Under the pieces are notes generated by a model that was not told where the DNA came from, did no database searches, and worked only from the letters and a program-made list of their open reading frames with translations. Made by a program: the position numbers and the translations under genes. A stretch of DNA of 64,000 bases, taken from the NCBI RefSeq assembly GCF_012222305.1, contig NZ_CP035730.1, forward strand, positions 930,001 through 994,000, given 5' to 3'. The DNA comes from Sulfolobus sp. S-194 (GTDB lineage Archaea > Thermoproteota > Thermoprotei_A > Sulfolobales > Sulfolobaceae). Below are positions 28,974-41,921 of this stretch, piece after piece (position 1 is the first letter of the stretch; each line of letters opens with the position of its first letter).

Positions 28974-30445
28974 TTAGGAAGGGAGAAGACTATATAAAAA
29001 GTATAAAGGCACATCATCCAGTAGTCTATTATGAGGGAGAAGTAGTAGAAGATATAACGGAACATCCAGCATTTAAAATACCAGTAAGTACAGTAGCTAA
29101 ATACTACGATCTCCACTGGGATTCGGAATATTCAAAATATCTGAGAGTGTATAACCCCGATGTAGGTGAAGAGACCAGTATTAGTTTTTTGAGACCAAGA
29201 AATAAGCAAGATTTAGCAAAATTGAGAGATGGTTTAGTAAAAATATATGATTTCTATAGAGGATTTTTCGGAAGGAGCCCAGACTATCTAAATGTTTGGA
29301 CGACCGTGTTTTATGCTCATGCCGAGGACTATTTTGGAAAGCATTTTGGCTCTAAATTCATGGAGAATATGATAGAGATTTATAGAGAAGCCACTAAAAA
29401 TGACTTATTCTATACTCATGCAATAGTAGCGCCTATGTATGATAGATCAAGGCCACCATCTCAATGGGAAGATCCATACATACAAGTTGGGATTGTTGAA
29501 GAGAAGCCAGATGGTGTAATAGTAAGAGGGGCTGCTATGTTAAGCACTGCTGGTCCCTATTCGGAAATGCTATGGTATCTACCAAATATTAGGAGGGATA
29601 CTGATCCTAGATATGCAATATATTTCTCTATTCCTACAGAAACAAAAGGTGTTAAATTCTTAGCAAGAAGAGGATTTCCTCCAAGAGAAGGAGGCGAATT
29701 TGAATACCCTATATCGTCCAGATTTGAGGAGAGCGATGCCATACTGGTCTTTGATGATGTTTTTGTACCCTATGATAGAATAATATTCTTCAAAAAACCA
29801 GAATTAATTGAAGATTTGATGTGGCATACTGTTAGTTTAAGAGGATGGTTCAACTGGCACTTTGTTATACAACATTACAGCAGGCTTAAGTTCCTTGCGG
29901 GATTAGCTATGGCTGTAGCAGAAGCTGCTGGAATAAATAATTTCATAAATGTCCAAGAAAAAATTGGAGAAATACTAATTTATGTCGCATTAAATGAGGC
30001 AGCACTTTATGCATCAGTTGAAAAGGCTCAAGAATTACCTAACATAACAAGGCCAGATCCATATATTTCTATCTCAGCAAGCCATTTTAATATGAAGGCT
30101 GTACCAAGGGCTAATGAAATTTTAAGGTTAATATCAGCTGGTTCATCAATTCCTGTTCCAGCTGGAATTAAAGATTTTGAGAACCCAGAAGAGAGGAAAC
30201 TATTAGAAAAATATATGGCAATGAAAGGATTAAATGCTTTAGAGAGAGTAAAGCTATTTAACTTATTATGGGATGTTATAGGATCTGAGTCTGGAATGAG
30301 ATATGAACAGTATGATAGGTTTAGTAGAGGTGATCCAACAATTAGATGGGCACAGACTTATACAGAAGTATTTAAAGATAGGAAAAATGAATTTGTAAAA
30401 TTAGTTAAAGAAATAATGGATCAAATGCCAAATCCCAAAGCATAA
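28970..30445 (+). CDS. hpaB: 4-hydroxyphenylacetate 3-monooxygenase, oxygenase component
   Basis: FADH2-dependent oxygenase that ortho-hydroxylates 4-hydroxyphenylacetate. About 490 residues; acyl-CoA-dehydrogenase-like fold. The N-terminus from TTG 28970 ([13 protein letters not shown]...[17 protein letters not shown]) matches the family's first residues exactly, and GGGGTGG lies just upstream; an in-frame GTG at 28961 would add three residues. The central strand segment ([17 protein letters not shown]) and the R-x2-Y-x2-F-S-R-G-D-P-T near the C-terminus are family marks. Relatives act on other phenols, so the substrate assignment leans on the neighbouring hpaC and extradiol dioxygenase. Confidence 0.93.
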   Translation: MIRKGEDYIKSIKAHHPVVYYEGEVVEDITEHPAFKIPVSTVAKYYDLHWDSEYSKYLRVYNPDVGEETSISFLRPRNKQDLAKLRDGLVKIYDFYRGFFGRSPDYLNVWTTVFYAHAEDYFGKHFGSKFMENMIEIYREATKNDLFYTHAIVAPMYDRSRPPSQWEDPYIQVGIVEEKPDGVIVRGAAMLSTAGPYSEMLWYLPNIRRDTDPRYAIYFSIPTETKGVKFLARRGFPPREGGEFEYPISSRFEESDAILVFDDVFVPYDRIIFFKKPELIEDLMWHTVSLRGWFNWHFVIQHYSRLKFLAGLAMAVAEAAGINNFINVQEKIGEILIYVALNEAALYASVEKAQELPNITRPDPYISISASHFNMKAVPRANEILRLISAGSSIPVPAGIKDFENPEERKLLEKYMAMKGLNALERVKLFNLLWDVIGSESGMRYEQYDRFSRGDPTIRWAQTYTEVFKDRKNEFVKLVKEIMDQMPNPKA

Positions 30446-30446
30446 G

Positions 30447-31322
30447 GTGTCATTAAGTTTGACAAAGTTTTTATCTTTTTTAGTTAATAATACTAGAAAG
30501 TTAGGAATTCTAAATGGTAATTATGTATATGAAGTAAAAGATTTTTATTCTGAACCTAAAGCTGAGGCTTATAAAATTGATGAAATAGAGATTGACATAC
30601 CCATTACACCATCAGCAATTATTTGTACACTAGTAAATACTCCAGGTATGATAGGGGTGAAGGATAAAAGCGAGGCAAGAGAATTTATAAAATCCCCTAA
30701 GTTCTTCCTTAAACTACCCTCTGTAGCAATTCCCCATAAAAAACCAATAATAACTCCTAAGGATGCAATAAGGCCAGAAGTAGAAATCGGCGTAATTACA
30801 AGAAAAATAAAGAGGGGTGCTACACTGGATGAAATTAAGGAGAACATAATCGGCTATACGGTATTTAATGATATAACTTATCCACCTGGGATAAAAGAAG
30901 ATTCTTATTACGCATATAGAAGAGATCCTACTGATGGGAAAGTTAAAAAATTATTAATTAGAGGAACTCACTTTAGAAATAAAGTTAGAGACTCTTTTGC
31001 TCCATTCGGCCCTTGGATAGTTACCCCAGAAGAAATTGATGATGTTAACTCGCTAGAAATGAAAAGCTATTACGATGGTAAATTGGTTCAGAAAGGTAAT
31101 TCTGAGGATTTTGTCTTTTCCATAGAGGAGATTATATTGGAATTAATAAAGTATATCTCTTTACCAGAGTTCTCATTAATATCATCTGGAAGTGTAGGAT
31201 ATATAGGTGCTGAAGAAATATCTGAGTTTTCTTTAAAACCAATTAACAATGCAATTATGATTGCTGAAGTTGAAAAGATAGGAAGACTTGAAAATCCTAC
31301 TGTAATTGATAGTAGTGTTTAA
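30447..31322 (+). CDS. Fumarylacetoacetate hydrolase family protein (HpaG-like)
   Basis: 291 residues. Core motifs are present: [10 protein letters not shown]..., [17 protein letters not shown], and the metal ligands in RPEVEIGVI (E-x-E, about residue 111-113), followed by GYTVFNDIT. The family includes decarboxylase/isomerase enzymes acting on ring-cleavage products of homoprotocatechuate and hydratase/hydrolases of the meta pathway. Its start (GTG) is one base after the hpaB stop, so it is co-translated and likely processes the dioxygenase product. The later steps are not encoded here. Confidence 0.88.
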   Translation: MSLSLTKFLSFLVNNTRKLGILNGNYVYEVKDFYSEPKAEAYKIDEIEIDIPITPSAIICTLVNTPGMIGVKDKSEAREFIKSPKFFLKLPSVAIPHKKPIITPKDAIRPEVEIGVITRKIKRGATLDEIKENIIGYTVFNDITYPPGIKEDSYYAYRRDPTDGKVKKLLIRGTHFRNKVRDSFAPFGPWIVTPEEIDDVNSLEMKSYYDGKLVQKGNSEDFVFSIEEIILELIKYISLPEFSLISSGSVGYIGAEEISEFSLKPINNAIMIAEVEKIGRLENPTVIDSSV

Positions 31323-31537
31323 CCGAAGAAAACATTATAATGGTTTTTAGAACTTTTTTAAATATTAGACAAAATTAATGCATAAATAAGGAAGTTCTGA
31401 TTAAAATGCTAAACGAAAATATTATTTTCCGAGTGCTTGAGTTTCAAACTATTATATTAGTTTTATTAGTAACTTAAAAATAAAGGAAAAGAAAAAGTTG
31501 ATAAAATTCTTCAATGTCATAAAATATATAAAAATAG

Positions 31538-33526
31538 CTAACTTTTGCTTAGCTCTGCTTTAAATTCTTCGTACGCTTTTTTAACTTCTTCTACTGAAGC
31601 TTCATCCTCAAGTGTTGTTACATCGCCTACTGGCTGATTAGTAATAACAGCCTTTACTACTCTTCTCATAATTTTACCACTTCTTGTCTTTGGAAGTTTA
31701 GAGACAAAGTAAATACTCGACAATGTAGCAATAGGACCAACTTTATCTCTAACTGTCTTTAATATATCCTCCATAAGAGTCTTACTTGGTGAAATACCTT
31801 GTTTAAGAATAACAAATGCCACGGGTACTTCACCTTTTACTGGATCCGGAATTCCTACAACAGCAGCTTCAGCGACAGCTGGATGTTCAATAATTGCAGA
31901 CTCTAACTCATATGTTCCTAATCTGTGTCCGGCTACTTTAATTACCTCATCAGCCCTCCCTAATATCCAGAAGTATCCATCCTTGTCCTTAACAGCGTAA
32001 TCACCAACATAGAACATTCCAGGGAATTTGGACCAGTATACTTTAATGTATCTTTCTGGATCTCCCCAAATAGTTAATGGCATTCCTGGCCACGGGTTTT
32101 TAATTACTAAGTATCCTCTTTCTTCAGGTTTTGTTGGATTACCATTATCATCAACAACATCTGCATCAACTCCGGGTAATGGCATTCCATTACTACCAGG
32201 TTTTAACGGAATTAGATAAAGCCCAGGCAAATGACTAATCATAATACCTCCAGTCTCAGTCATCCACCAAGTGCTTCCAAATGGTACCTCTCCCCTTCCA
32301 ATTAACTTCCATAACCACTCGAAAGCTTCTGGATTTATTGGCTCTCCAACTGAATGCATAATCCTAATAGTGTCTGTCTTATGTGTTTTAACCCATTCAT
32401 CCCCATATCTCATGAAAGACCTAATCGCAGTTGGTGAAGTATAAAATACCGTGACACCGTATCTTTCAATTATCGATACCCACCTATCCGGTTGTGGATA
32501 ATCCAAGGCTCCTTCATACATTATTTCAGTTGCTCCTTCCATTAATGGTCCAAACACAATGTAAGAGTGTCCAGTAACCCATCCTATATCTGCGGTACAC
32601 CAGTAAATGTCGTCATCTCTAATATCAAACACCCATTTCATCGTCGCATGAAGTAACGTAAGATACCCTCCAGTATCATGTACAATTCCTTTAGGTTTAC
32701 CAGTAGTTCCAGAGGTGTATAGAATATATAACGGTTCTTCACTCTTTATCCTTTCCGGTTCAATATAAACACCTTGGGGAACTTCCTTTAATATCTCGTC
32801 TAGATATTTATCTCTTCCTTCGACCATATTAACTTTCTGCCCTGTTCTTCTAACTACTATAACATCTTTTACTGTTGAAACTTTTTCTAAAGCCTTATCA
32901 GCGATATCTTTTAATGGTACTATCTTACCTCTTCTCCAACCTCCATCTGCAGTAATTAGCATTTTAGCTTGAGCATCATCTATTCTTGTAGCTAGTGCAT
33001 CAGCACTAAAGCCTGAAAACACTACCGTAAACACGACTCCAATTCTAGCTAATGCTAACATAAATATTGGTAATTCTGGGATCATCGGTAAATAGATAGC
33101 TACAGCATCCCCCTTCTTTAAACCGTACTTGTTTCTAAGTAGATAAGCTATTCTATTAACTTCATTATATAAATCGTAGTATGTTAACTTTCTCACTTCT
33201 TTAGGGTTCCCATTCTCATCTACTGGTTCTCCTTCCCAAATTATTGCTACCTTATTTTTCCTCCAACTCTTTGCGTGTCTATCCACAGTTAAATATGAAG
33301 CATTTATTTCTCCACCAACAAACCACTTATAAAATGGTGGATTAGAATCATCAAGTACTTTTTCCCAAGGCTTAAACCATTCTAATTCTGATGCAACAGA
33401 CGCCCAGAAGCCCTTATAATCTCTTAAAGTCGTACTGTGTATCTCTTTATACGTATTTATGTCAATTACTTTATTCGACTTAGGTATAATTTTAGTATTA
33501 AATGGTAATGCCCAATTTACTGACAT
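31538..33526 (-). CDS. acs: Acetyl-CoA synthetase (AMP-forming)
   Basis: 662 residues, the normal length of acetyl-CoA synthetase. Adenylation motifs are intact: YTSGTTGKPKGIVHDTGGY (A3, about residue 270), STWWMTETGG (A5), GVDADVVDDNG, YVGDYAVKDKDGYFWILGRADEVIKVAGHRL (A7/A8) and the C-terminal PKTRSGKIMRR with the lysine that is regulated by acylation in homologues. It activates acetate (and probably propionate) to acyl-CoA. It is divergent from the acetate/succinate permease at 33621 with 94 bases between starts, suggesting coordinated acetate uptake and activation. Confidence 0.95.
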   Translation of the reverse strand: MSVNWALPFNTKIIPKSNKVIDINTYKEIHSTTLRDYKGFWASVASELEWFKPWEKVLDDSNPPFYKWFVGGEINASYLTVDRHAKSWRKNKVAIIWEGEPVDENGNPKEVRKLTYYDLYNEVNRIAYLLRNKYGLKKGDAVAIYLPMIPELPIFMLALARIGVVFTVVFSGFSADALATRIDDAQAKMLITADGGWRRGKIVPLKDIADKALEKVSTVKDVIVVRRTGQKVNMVEGRDKYLDEILKEVPQGVYIEPERIKSEEPLYILYTSGTTGKPKGIVHDTGGYLTLLHATMKWVFDIRDDDIYWCTADIGWVTGHSYIVFGPLMEGATEIMYEGALDYPQPDRWVSIIERYGVTVFYTSPTAIRSFMRYGDEWVKTHKTDTIRIMHSVGEPINPEAFEWLWKLIGRGEVPFGSTWWMTETGGIMISHLPGLYLIPLKPGSNGMPLPGVDADVVDDNGNPTKPEERGYLVIKNPWPGMPLTIWGDPERYIKVYWSKFPGMFYVGDYAVKDKDGYFWILGRADEVIKVAGHRLGTYELESAIIEHPAVAEAAVVGIPDPVKGEVPVAFVILKQGISPSKTLMEDILKTVRDKVGPIATLSSIYFVSKLPKTRSGKIMRRVVKAVITNQPVGDVTTLEDEASVEEVKKAYEEFKAELSKS

Positions 33527-33588
33527 ATTAATTATTTATCGTACATAGCAATATTTATGGTTATATATTAAATAAATTATAAAGTAAA

Positions 33589-33598
33589 ACTTAAAATT
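33589..33598 (+). promoter_or_regulatory. TATA-like box of the acetate permease gene
   Basis: acttaaaatt is centred about 27 bases before ATG 33621; predicts a leaderless mRNA. It shares the short divergent region with the acetyl-CoA synthetase promoter. Confidence 0.4.
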
Positions 33599-33620
33599 CT
33601 TTGAGCATAATAAAACTGTA

Positions 33621-34178
33621 ATGACAGAACAAAAAAGAGCAAATCCTGCACCTCTAGGTTTATCAGGTTTTGCTTTAACAACACTAGTTTTAAGTGTTTT
33701 TAATGCTGGGCTGTTGTCTCAAGGATCTTCAGTAGTTGTTGGTTTAGCAGCGTTTTATGGAGGATTGGCACAGTTATTAGCTGGTTCCCTAGAATGGAGA
33801 GCTGGAAACACTTTTGGCTATACTGCCTTCTTTACTTATGGTGCATTTTGGGAATGGTTTTTTGTTACATCAATGTTTGTACCCGGTGTCACCACACAAG
33901 CAATAGGATTAGTGCTTATTGCTTTCGGAATATTTACATTAGTTATGTGGTTCGGCACTTTTAAGGCTAATTTAGGACTCTTTATGACTTTTCTATTATT
34001 ATGGATAACTTTCTTCTTGTTAGGGATAGGTTCTATGGTCTCTAGCACGGCATTAATTCATGCTGGTGGTTATTTAGGAATTTTAACTGCAATAGCTGCG
34101 TGGTATACCGGATTAGCAATGGTAGTTGCCGAGGCATTAGGTAAAAATCCACCTTTAGGTAGACCAGTTATGTCTTAA
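33621..34178 (+). CDS. GPR1/FUN34/YaaH (SatP) family acetate/succinate permease
   Basis: 185 residues with six predicted helices. The family signature N-P-A-P-L-G-L near the N-terminus (residues 8-14) and [11 protein letters not shown] in helix 3 are clear. Family members carry acetate and succinate across the membrane with protons. Head-to-head with acetyl-CoA synthetase, it should serve acetate uptake (or release) for this organism. A T-rich tract follows the stop. Confidence 0.92.
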   Translation: MTEQKRANPAPLGLSGFALTTLVLSVFNAGLLSQGSSVVVGLAAFYGGLAQLLAGSLEWRAGNTFGYTAFFTYGAFWEWFFVTSMFVPGVTTQAIGLVLIAFGIFTLVMWFGTFKANLGLFMTFLLLWITFFLLGIGSMVSSTALIHAGGYLGILTAIAAWYTGLAMVVAEALGKNPPLGRPVMS

Positions 34179-34210
34179 TTTATTTTTATTTTTTATTTCT
34201 TTTTTATTTA
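34178..34210 (+). terminator. T-rich terminator after the acetate permease gene
   Basis: Starts at the stop codon: a 30-base pyrimidine-rich tract with several T4-T6 runs (tttatttttattttttatttc). Confidence 0.5.
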
Positions 34211-34288
34211 ATAATAGAAGAGATATATAGCTTATCAAATTAACTAAGGAAGAAAATGTATATATTCTTGTTAATATAATTTATTATT

Positions 34289-34600
34289 ATGGCAATATTT
34301 GTTGTGCTTTCAAGTTTAACTGATGACGGAGCTAAAACAATAACTGATAAACCAGAAAGAATAAAAGAAGTTAACGAAGAATTGACTAAAATAGGAGCTA
34401 AAGTTAAAGAACAATATGTTATTTTTGGTAACTTTGATTTTTTAAATATTGTAGAGGTCGATAATGTAGAAGCATTTTTAAAGGCTCTAATTGAACTTAA
34501 CGCTAGAGGCACAGTAAGGACACAGACCTACTTAGCTATGAGTGTTGATGACGCTATAAGGGCTATAAAGGCAACACCATCTATCGGACATCCAAAGTAA
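34289..34600 (+). CDS. GYD-domain protein
   Basis: 103 residues of the GYD family (ferredoxin-like dimeric barrel): MAIFVVLSSLTDDGAKTI, KERIKEVNEELTKIGAKVKEQYVIFGNFDFLNIVEV and the C-terminal helix ALIELNARGTVRTQTYLA. The name motif is changed here to GNFDF. No function is established for this family; it is commonly next to metabolic operons. Own promoter and a T-tract (34607-34625) after it indicate a monocistronic unit. Confidence 0.85.
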   Translation: MAIFVVLSSLTDDGAKTITDKPERIKEVNEELTKIGAKVKEQYVIFGNFDFLNIVEVDNVEAFLKALIELNARGTVRTQTYLAMSVDDAIRAIKATPSIGHPK

Positions 34601-34606
34601 TATAGG

Positions 34607-34626
34607 ATTTTTTATTTTCTTTTTCT
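34607..34626 (+). terminator. T-rich terminator after the GYD gene
   Basis: attttttattttctttttct follows the stop by a few bases, as expected for T-tract termination in archaea. Confidence 0.45.
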
Positions 34627-34760
34627 ATGAGAAATGACTAAAATTTTGTTCATAAAAAAGGGCAGACAGACTTAACAATATCTTTTCTAATCAACAAATA
34701 ACATAAAATTTAAACATTATGAAAGTCGAGTTTTTTAATAACAATTTGTAATTATAAATT

Positions 34761-36544
34761 ATGAAGAAAAGTTTGTTATTAGGGAACGAAGCGATAGCCT
34801 TTGGTGCTCTAAAAGCTGGAGTAGGAATAGCTACTGGATACCCAGGCACACCTTCGACGGAAATTATTGAAACTTTACAAAGATTTAGAGATAGGTATGT
34901 TGAGTGGAGTGTAAATGAAAAAGTTGCATTTGAAACTGCTTATGGAGCAAGTATAACGGGTGCTTATTCGTTAGTAGCAATGAAACATGTAGGTTTAAAT
35001 GTTGCCTCCGACCCTCTTATGAGTAGTTCTTACACTGGTGTTGAAGGTGCCTTTGTAATTGTTTCCGCACAAGATCCCTCTATGTGGTCATCGCAAAATG
35101 AACAAGATAACAGATATTATGGCTTAATGAGTTTAATACCGGTTATCGAACCTTATGATCCTCAAAGTGCTTATGAGCTTACCGTTAAGGCCTTTTATTT
35201 ATCTAGCAAAGTTCATCATCCGGTAATTTTGTCTACAAATACTAGAATAAGTCACGTTAGAGGACCAGTTGAATATGAAGAACCTATACCTCCTATATTC
35301 GGAAAACTTCAGAAAAAACCGGATAAGTACTCCTTAGTTCCTGATGTAGCAAGAAGGGATAGGCAAGAACAACTTAAGAGATGGGAGTTAATTCAGCAGG
35401 AGATAAAGGAGTTTAATGAAATTGAAGGAGATGGGAGAAAACTCATTATAGCTAGCGGTGTAGCTTATTCTTATGTAAAGGAGATTTTACCAGAATCAGT
35501 CAGAATACTTAGGCTATCTGCACCAGTACCACTAAATAGAGAACAAATAATTAAAGCTTTAGAGGATACTGATGAGGCATTAATAGTTGAGGAGTTAGAA
35601 CCAATAGTAGAAATGCAAATTAAAAGTATTGCATACGATGAAGGATTTAGAATAAGAATTCACGGAAAAGATTATGTTCCTAGAAGTGGTGAATTAACAC
35701 CAGATATAGTAGAATTCGCAATAAAGAAGTTTTTAGGTATTTACTACGAGCCTAAAACTAAAGTAGAAGAATATGTACCGCCAAGACCACCAGCCATGTG
35801 TCCCGGTTGTCCACATAGGTCATCATTCATTGATATTAAGAGGGGGATTACACTTGGAGGTCTCTCACAGACCTTTTTCTCTGGTGATATAGGCTGTTAT
35901 TCGCTTGGAATTTTACCACCTTTCCAAGAGCAAGATTCATTGACCAACATGGGTAGTAGTCTAGGTATTGCAAATGGGATCTTTAGGGCTACGGGTACAA
36001 TTCCAGTTGCAATCATTGGCGATTCAACATTTTTCCATTCTGGTTTATCAGCTTTAGCAAATGCGGTTTATAATAACTTGCCAGTTTTAGTTGTGGTATT
36101 AGATAACAGAGTTACTGCTATGACTGGACAAAATCCGAGTCCCTCAAGGGAGATTGATATTGCTAATGTTGCAAAAGGCTTAGGTGTGGAGTATGTTAAA
36201 GAGATTGATCCATTTAATCTTAAGGAGAGTACTAAGATAATTGCAGATGCAACGAATTGGGTAAAACAGAATAAGAAACCGGCTTTAATAATAGCTAAAA
36301 GAGCTTGTGCATTAGAGGTTATTGATAAATTTGATAAATTACCTATAGCAGAGGTTGACATTAGTAAATGCACTGGATGTACAATATGTTATGATTACTT
36401 TACATGTCCTGCAATAATTCCTAGGGAAGATAAAAAAGCATTTATTGATCCAGTTTTGTGTATAGGCTGCGGTGCTTGCATTCCAATATGTCCTTATAGC
36501 GCTATATCGTTAAAGGGAAAAATACCAGAAGGGTGGGATGAAGT

Positions 36545-36557
<13 letters not shown>
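34761..36557 (+). CDS. iorA: Indolepyruvate:ferredoxin oxidoreductase, alpha subunit
   Basis: 598 residues. Oxidatively decarboxylates aryl pyruvates (from Trp, Tyr, Phe) to aryl-acetyl-CoA with ferredoxin as acceptor. N-terminal pyrimidine domain ([34 protein letters not shown]), ThDP site (GDIGCYSLG...[17 protein letters not shown]), and at the C-terminus two ferredoxin-like cluster motifs ([14 protein letters not shown] and [12 protein letters not shown]). The beta subunit gene overlaps by 13 bases. Alternative acyl-CoA-forming oxidoreductases of Sulfolobus have different layouts, so the Ior assignment is firm. Confidence 0.95.
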
Positions 36558-38801
<2,244 letters not shown>

Positions 38802-38862
38802 GTAACTTCTTATAACTTGTTTGAGGAAAGCTTTATATTGAACAAACAAGTACTCATCTAGC

Positions 38863-40914
38863 ATGAAACTAAGAGAGCATTACTCAATCATAACCGGAAA
38901 ATCCGTATATACGGATGACATAAGCTTTCCAGATATTCTATATTTAGGTGTAGTTAGATCAACATATGCAAGAGCAATCGTAAAATCTTATACAGAACCT
39001 TCTGGAGTTGAGTTATTCCTAGATTGGAATAAAGTTAAAACTTACATGCCGGTAAGACCAGATCCTAGGGCAAAAAATATTGTAAAAATGCCAGTAGTGT
39101 CTGATGGAAGAGTAAATTTTGTAGGTCAACCAATTGTAGCCTTTGTAGTTAAAGATAGGTATGAAATTGAAGATAAAATTGATGAAGTTTCTGTAGATTA
39201 CGATCCATTAACACCAGTACTCACTATAGATGAGGCTTTAAAAAATGAAGAAAAAATACATCCTAACGGAAATATAGCTATTGATCTCGATCTCTCTGGT
39301 GGAGAAGTTGAAAAAAGATTAAACGCTGAAGTTGTTGTTGAGAGGGAAATACTGCAAGATAGAATTGTCGCAAATCCCATGGAACCTAAGGGAGTAATCG
39401 CAAACTTTGATGGTGATAAACTTTACATAATCGGAAGTTTTCAGTCATCATTTAGAGTAAGATCGGATTTACAAGAAGCCTTAGGTTTACCTCCAGAGAA
39501 AATAATAGTTAAATCAGCTCCAAACGTTGGAGGAGGTTTCGGAAATAAAGTCCCTGCACACCCAGAATATGTTCTAGCAGCCATTGCTTCTATGGTTTTA
39601 AGAAAACCAGTTAAATGGATTGAAACTAGGAGAGAGCACTTGACTAACCCAACCCAGGGTAGAGGGGTTAAATCAAAAGTTAAACTCTACGGAAAGAGAG
39701 ACGGTACAATATTAGGTTTAGAAGGTGAAATTATTGATGATTTAGGTGCTTATGCTTATACAATTAATACAACAACTCCCGCATTCATAGCAGGTTTACT
39801 AAATGGTCCTTATAAGATGAGATTTATGAAAATTAGGGCTCTAGGAGTTTACACAAATAAGCCGCCAACAGGTCCTTATAGAGGTGCTGGAAGACCAGAA
39901 GCTGCTCTGATTACAGAGACGCTTGTTGAAGATTTTGCTGAGGCAATAGGTATGGACTCTATAGAAGTAAGGAAGAAAAACTTTCTTGATGGCGAATTTG
40001 TTACACCTTTAGGTATTAAGATTGATAAGGCTGACTATACTGGGTTGATAGAAAAAGGAGAAAGGATCTATAAATCATTGAAGGAAAAATACAAAGATAA
40101 AGGCGTAGCTTTAATAGCATTCACAGAAGTTGTTAGGGCAGCACCTGGTGAAGGTGCAAAAATAAGAGTAGGAAAAGGAAAAGTGGAATTATTTGTTGGT
40201 TCTGGACCACACGGTCAAGCTCACCAATCTACTTTTGCCTTATTAGCATCAGAAGTACTTGGCTTACCTCCAGAAAAGATTAATGTAACATTAAATGATA
40301 CTGAGAATATAAAAGAAGGAATAGGAAGTTTCGGTAGCAGATCTGCTGCGGCTGGCGGTAGTGCTGTGATTGAGGTTTGTAAAGGTTTACTTGAAGTTTT
40401 AAAGAAGAAAAATAAAACTTTAGAAGAAGCAATAAACTCTGATGAATATACGGAAGTTGAAACATTTTATAAAACATCTGACATTTATACACCCGGAGTT
40501 CATATTGCTGTAGTAGATATTGACGAAACTTATAAGCCTAGAGTAGTCGAATATTATGCTATTGATGATGTAGGTAGGGCTATAATAAAAGATGAAGTAG
40601 AAGGGCAAATAATAGGTGGTATTTTACAAGGGATATCTCAAGTTTATCTTGAATGGGCACCATATGATGAAAACGGCAATCCAATTTATGCTAGCATTGC
40701 TGAGGCTGGTGTTCCTACATCGTTAGAGAGTGACTATAAACTAACCCTCGAATTTGTAGAAACACCAGCTAATTTGCCTAGCGGTGCTAGAGGTGTTGGT
40801 GAGGCCGGGACTACTGGAGCCTTACCAGCAACATTTATTGCTTTAGAAAAATTACTAAAAAGGAAATTTAACAAAACACCAATATTACCTTCAGAATTAA
40901 TAACGTCCGTTTAA
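38863..40914 (+). CDS. Xanthine dehydrogenase family, molybdopterin-binding (CoxL-like) subunit
   Basis: 683 residues of the large subunit of molybdenum hydroxylases (aldehyde/CO/xanthine dehydrogenases). Molybdopterin-binding motifs: [20 protein letters not shown] (about residue 222), [13 protein letters not shown] (about 336) and the catalytic glutamate in [16 protein letters not shown] near 643; [11 protein letters not shown] at about 485-495. It binds Mo-cofactor and oxidises an aldehyde or N-heterocycle. Medium (FAD) and small (2Fe-2S) subunits are absent next to it, unlike the usual operon, so partners must be encoded elsewhere. An ATG right after the tandem TTATA-like region sets the start. 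Confidence 0.9.
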   Translation: MKLREHYSIITGKSVYTDDISFPDILYLGVVRSTYARAIVKSYTEPSGVELFLDWNKVKTYMPVRPDPRAKNIVKMPVVSDGRVNFVGQPIVAFVVKDRYEIEDKIDEVSVDYDPLTPVLTIDEALKNEEKIHPNGNIAIDLDLSGGEVEKRLNAEVVVEREILQDRIVANPMEPKGVIANFDGDKLYIIGSFQSSFRVRSDLQEALGLPPEKIIVKSAPNVGGGFGNKVPAHPEYVLAAIASMVLRKPVKWIETRREHLTNPTQGRGVKSKVKLYGKRDGTILGLEGEIIDDLGAYAYTINTTTPAFIAGLLNGPYKMRFMKIRALGVYTNKPPTGPYRGAGRPEAALITETLVEDFAEAIGMDSIEVRKKNFLDGEFVTPLGIKIDKADYTGLIEKGERIYKSLKEKYKDKGVALIAFTEVVRAAPGEGAKIRVGKGKVELFVGSGPHGQAHQSTFALLASEVLGLPPEKINVTLNDTENIKEGIGSFGSRSAAAGGSAVIEVCKGLLEVLKKKNKTLEEAINSDEYTEVETFYKTSDIYTPGVHIAVVDIDETYKPRVVEYYAIDDVGRAIIKDEVEGQIIGGILQGISQVYLEWAPYDENGNPIYASIAEAGVPTSLESDYKLTLEFVETPANLPSGARGVGEAGTTGALPATFIALEKLLKRKFNKTPILPSELITSV

Positions 40915-41054
40915 TAGACTTTTTTCTGAATTTCTTTTTTACGCGAGAAAAGAGATCCCCATACTGACGTCAGTATCACAACTACGGAATTGAAGGCCTT
41001 TGCTATCTTGCTCCTCGAGGCGTCTAGCTCTTTCTCGTACTTCACACTTTTCAA
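40911..41054 (-). CDS. Putative 47-residue protein
   Basis: Open frame starting at TTG 41054 ([20 protein letters not shown], then [20 protein letters not shown]) and ending inside the last codons of the convergent molybdopterin-subunit gene. It has a basic/acidic helix then a hydrophobic stretch ([14 protein letters not shown]) that could be a membrane helix. Higher G+C than its surroundings. A perfect 16-base palindrome lies inside it. Could be a remnant of the plasmid-like genes to its right. Confidence 0.35.
   Translation of the reverse strand: MKSVKYEKELDASRSKIAKAFNSVVVILTSVWGSLFSRKKEIQKKVY
40961..40976. repeat. Perfect 16-base palindrome ATACTGACGTCAGTAT
   Basis: The two eight-base halves are exact reverse complements with no spacer. 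It lies at the left edge of the accessory region and within the putative 47-residue ORF. A DNA-binding dimer site is possible; there is no further evidence. Confidence 0.6.
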
Positions 41055-41144
41055 TCAACCAAACGCCAAATTAAAAACTTTATCGGTAGTACCAGGAGTT
41101 ATATATTACCAAGGGAAATTAGAATAGCTGCTATGCTTTAGTTT

Positions 41145-41345
41145 TTAATGGTGCTGCCTACTCCTTAACCTCTTATAGATTGAGTAAGCCCCAAGTAGTC
41201 CCAAAGCTGTAGCAGTGATAAAAAAGGCCGTAGAGTTGGTGCTAATGAAAGATATAAAGTAGTAAGTTGCAATAACCACCGCTACAACGAGAAGTAATAT
41301 CAACACTATTATGACAATTAAATACCTTGAGTTGTCGCTTGTCAT
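41145..41345 (-). CDS. Small single- or double-TM protein
   Basis: About 66 residues from ATG 41345 (MTSDNSRYLIVIIVLILLLV), chosen because GGTGATT lies just upstream; the frame opens further up but within the preceding gene. Two hydrophobic stretches (about 7-30 and 37-55) and a basic tail (YKRLRSRQHH). It overlaps nothing after this start and follows the 180-residue membrane gene by 13 bases. Function unknown; small TM proteins like this are common on Sulfolobales plasmids and viruses. Confidence 0.6.
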   Translation of the reverse strand: MTSDNSRYLIVIIVLILLLVVAVVIATYYFISFISTNSTAFFITATALGLLGAYSIYKRLRSRQHH

Positions 41346-41358
41346 AATGTAATCACCT

Positions 41359-41901
41359 TTAGCTTTCTCCGAAACGATATTTGTAAGTTTCAATCTTACT
41401 TCTTAAATTGTCAACAAACAATTTAGTCTCTGAACCCACACTCTTCCCCTCTATAGCCTCCTCAGCCCTTGACAAGTACTCCTTAGCCCTCAAATAAAAA
41501 TCCTTGTTGTCATAAGCTACAGCATTCTGCAAATACATCATGCCAAGCATGGCTAACAGCTTAATATACTCTTCACCTTTAGCAAACTTAAGTCTAGCCT
41601 CAAAACTCTTAATATATTTCTCGTCAATAGGTTGTCCGCTATCCGGTAAGATGGTAATGGATACCCTCTTCATAAAGGGGGTAATAAGACCACGACTTTC
41701 TAAGTACCTGTTAAAGTAAATAGCCGAAACCCCAAATCCTAATATAAAAATAATAGTACTAAGAGCATTGGCCAGTGTCATATCATGTAGTATATAGTAA
41801 GGAACAGAAAACGATAGAACCACAGCCACTGCACTAGGTAAAACTATAAATAGTAATGCTAGACCGAGCCATTTAAAAAAGGATAATCTCTTTTCTTCCA
41901 T
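41359..41901 (-). CDS. Membrane protein with C-terminal helical repeat domain
   Basis: 180 residues. Two membrane helices near the N-terminus (about 12-34 and 46-66), then a cytoplasmic or extracytoplasmic helical region (YIKSFEARLKFAKGEEYIKLLAMLGMMYLQNAVAYDNKDFYLRAKEYLSRAEEAIEGKS in outline) that resembles one or two TPR-like helix pairs. No known family. It is the first of two neighbouring leftward membrane genes, preceded 20 bases upstream by the 122-residue gene. Confidence 0.65.
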   Translation of the reverse strand: MEEKRLSFFKWLGLALLFIVLPSAVAVVLSFSVPYYILHDMTLANALSTIIFILGFGVSAIYFNRYLESRGLITPFMKRVSITILPDSGQPIDEKYIKSFEARLKFAKGEEYIKLLAMLGMMYLQNAVAYDNKDFYLRAKEYLSRAEEAIEGKSVGSETKLFVDNLRSKIETYKYRFGES

Positions 41902-41921
41902 AACCTATCCCCCGGTTAGTA

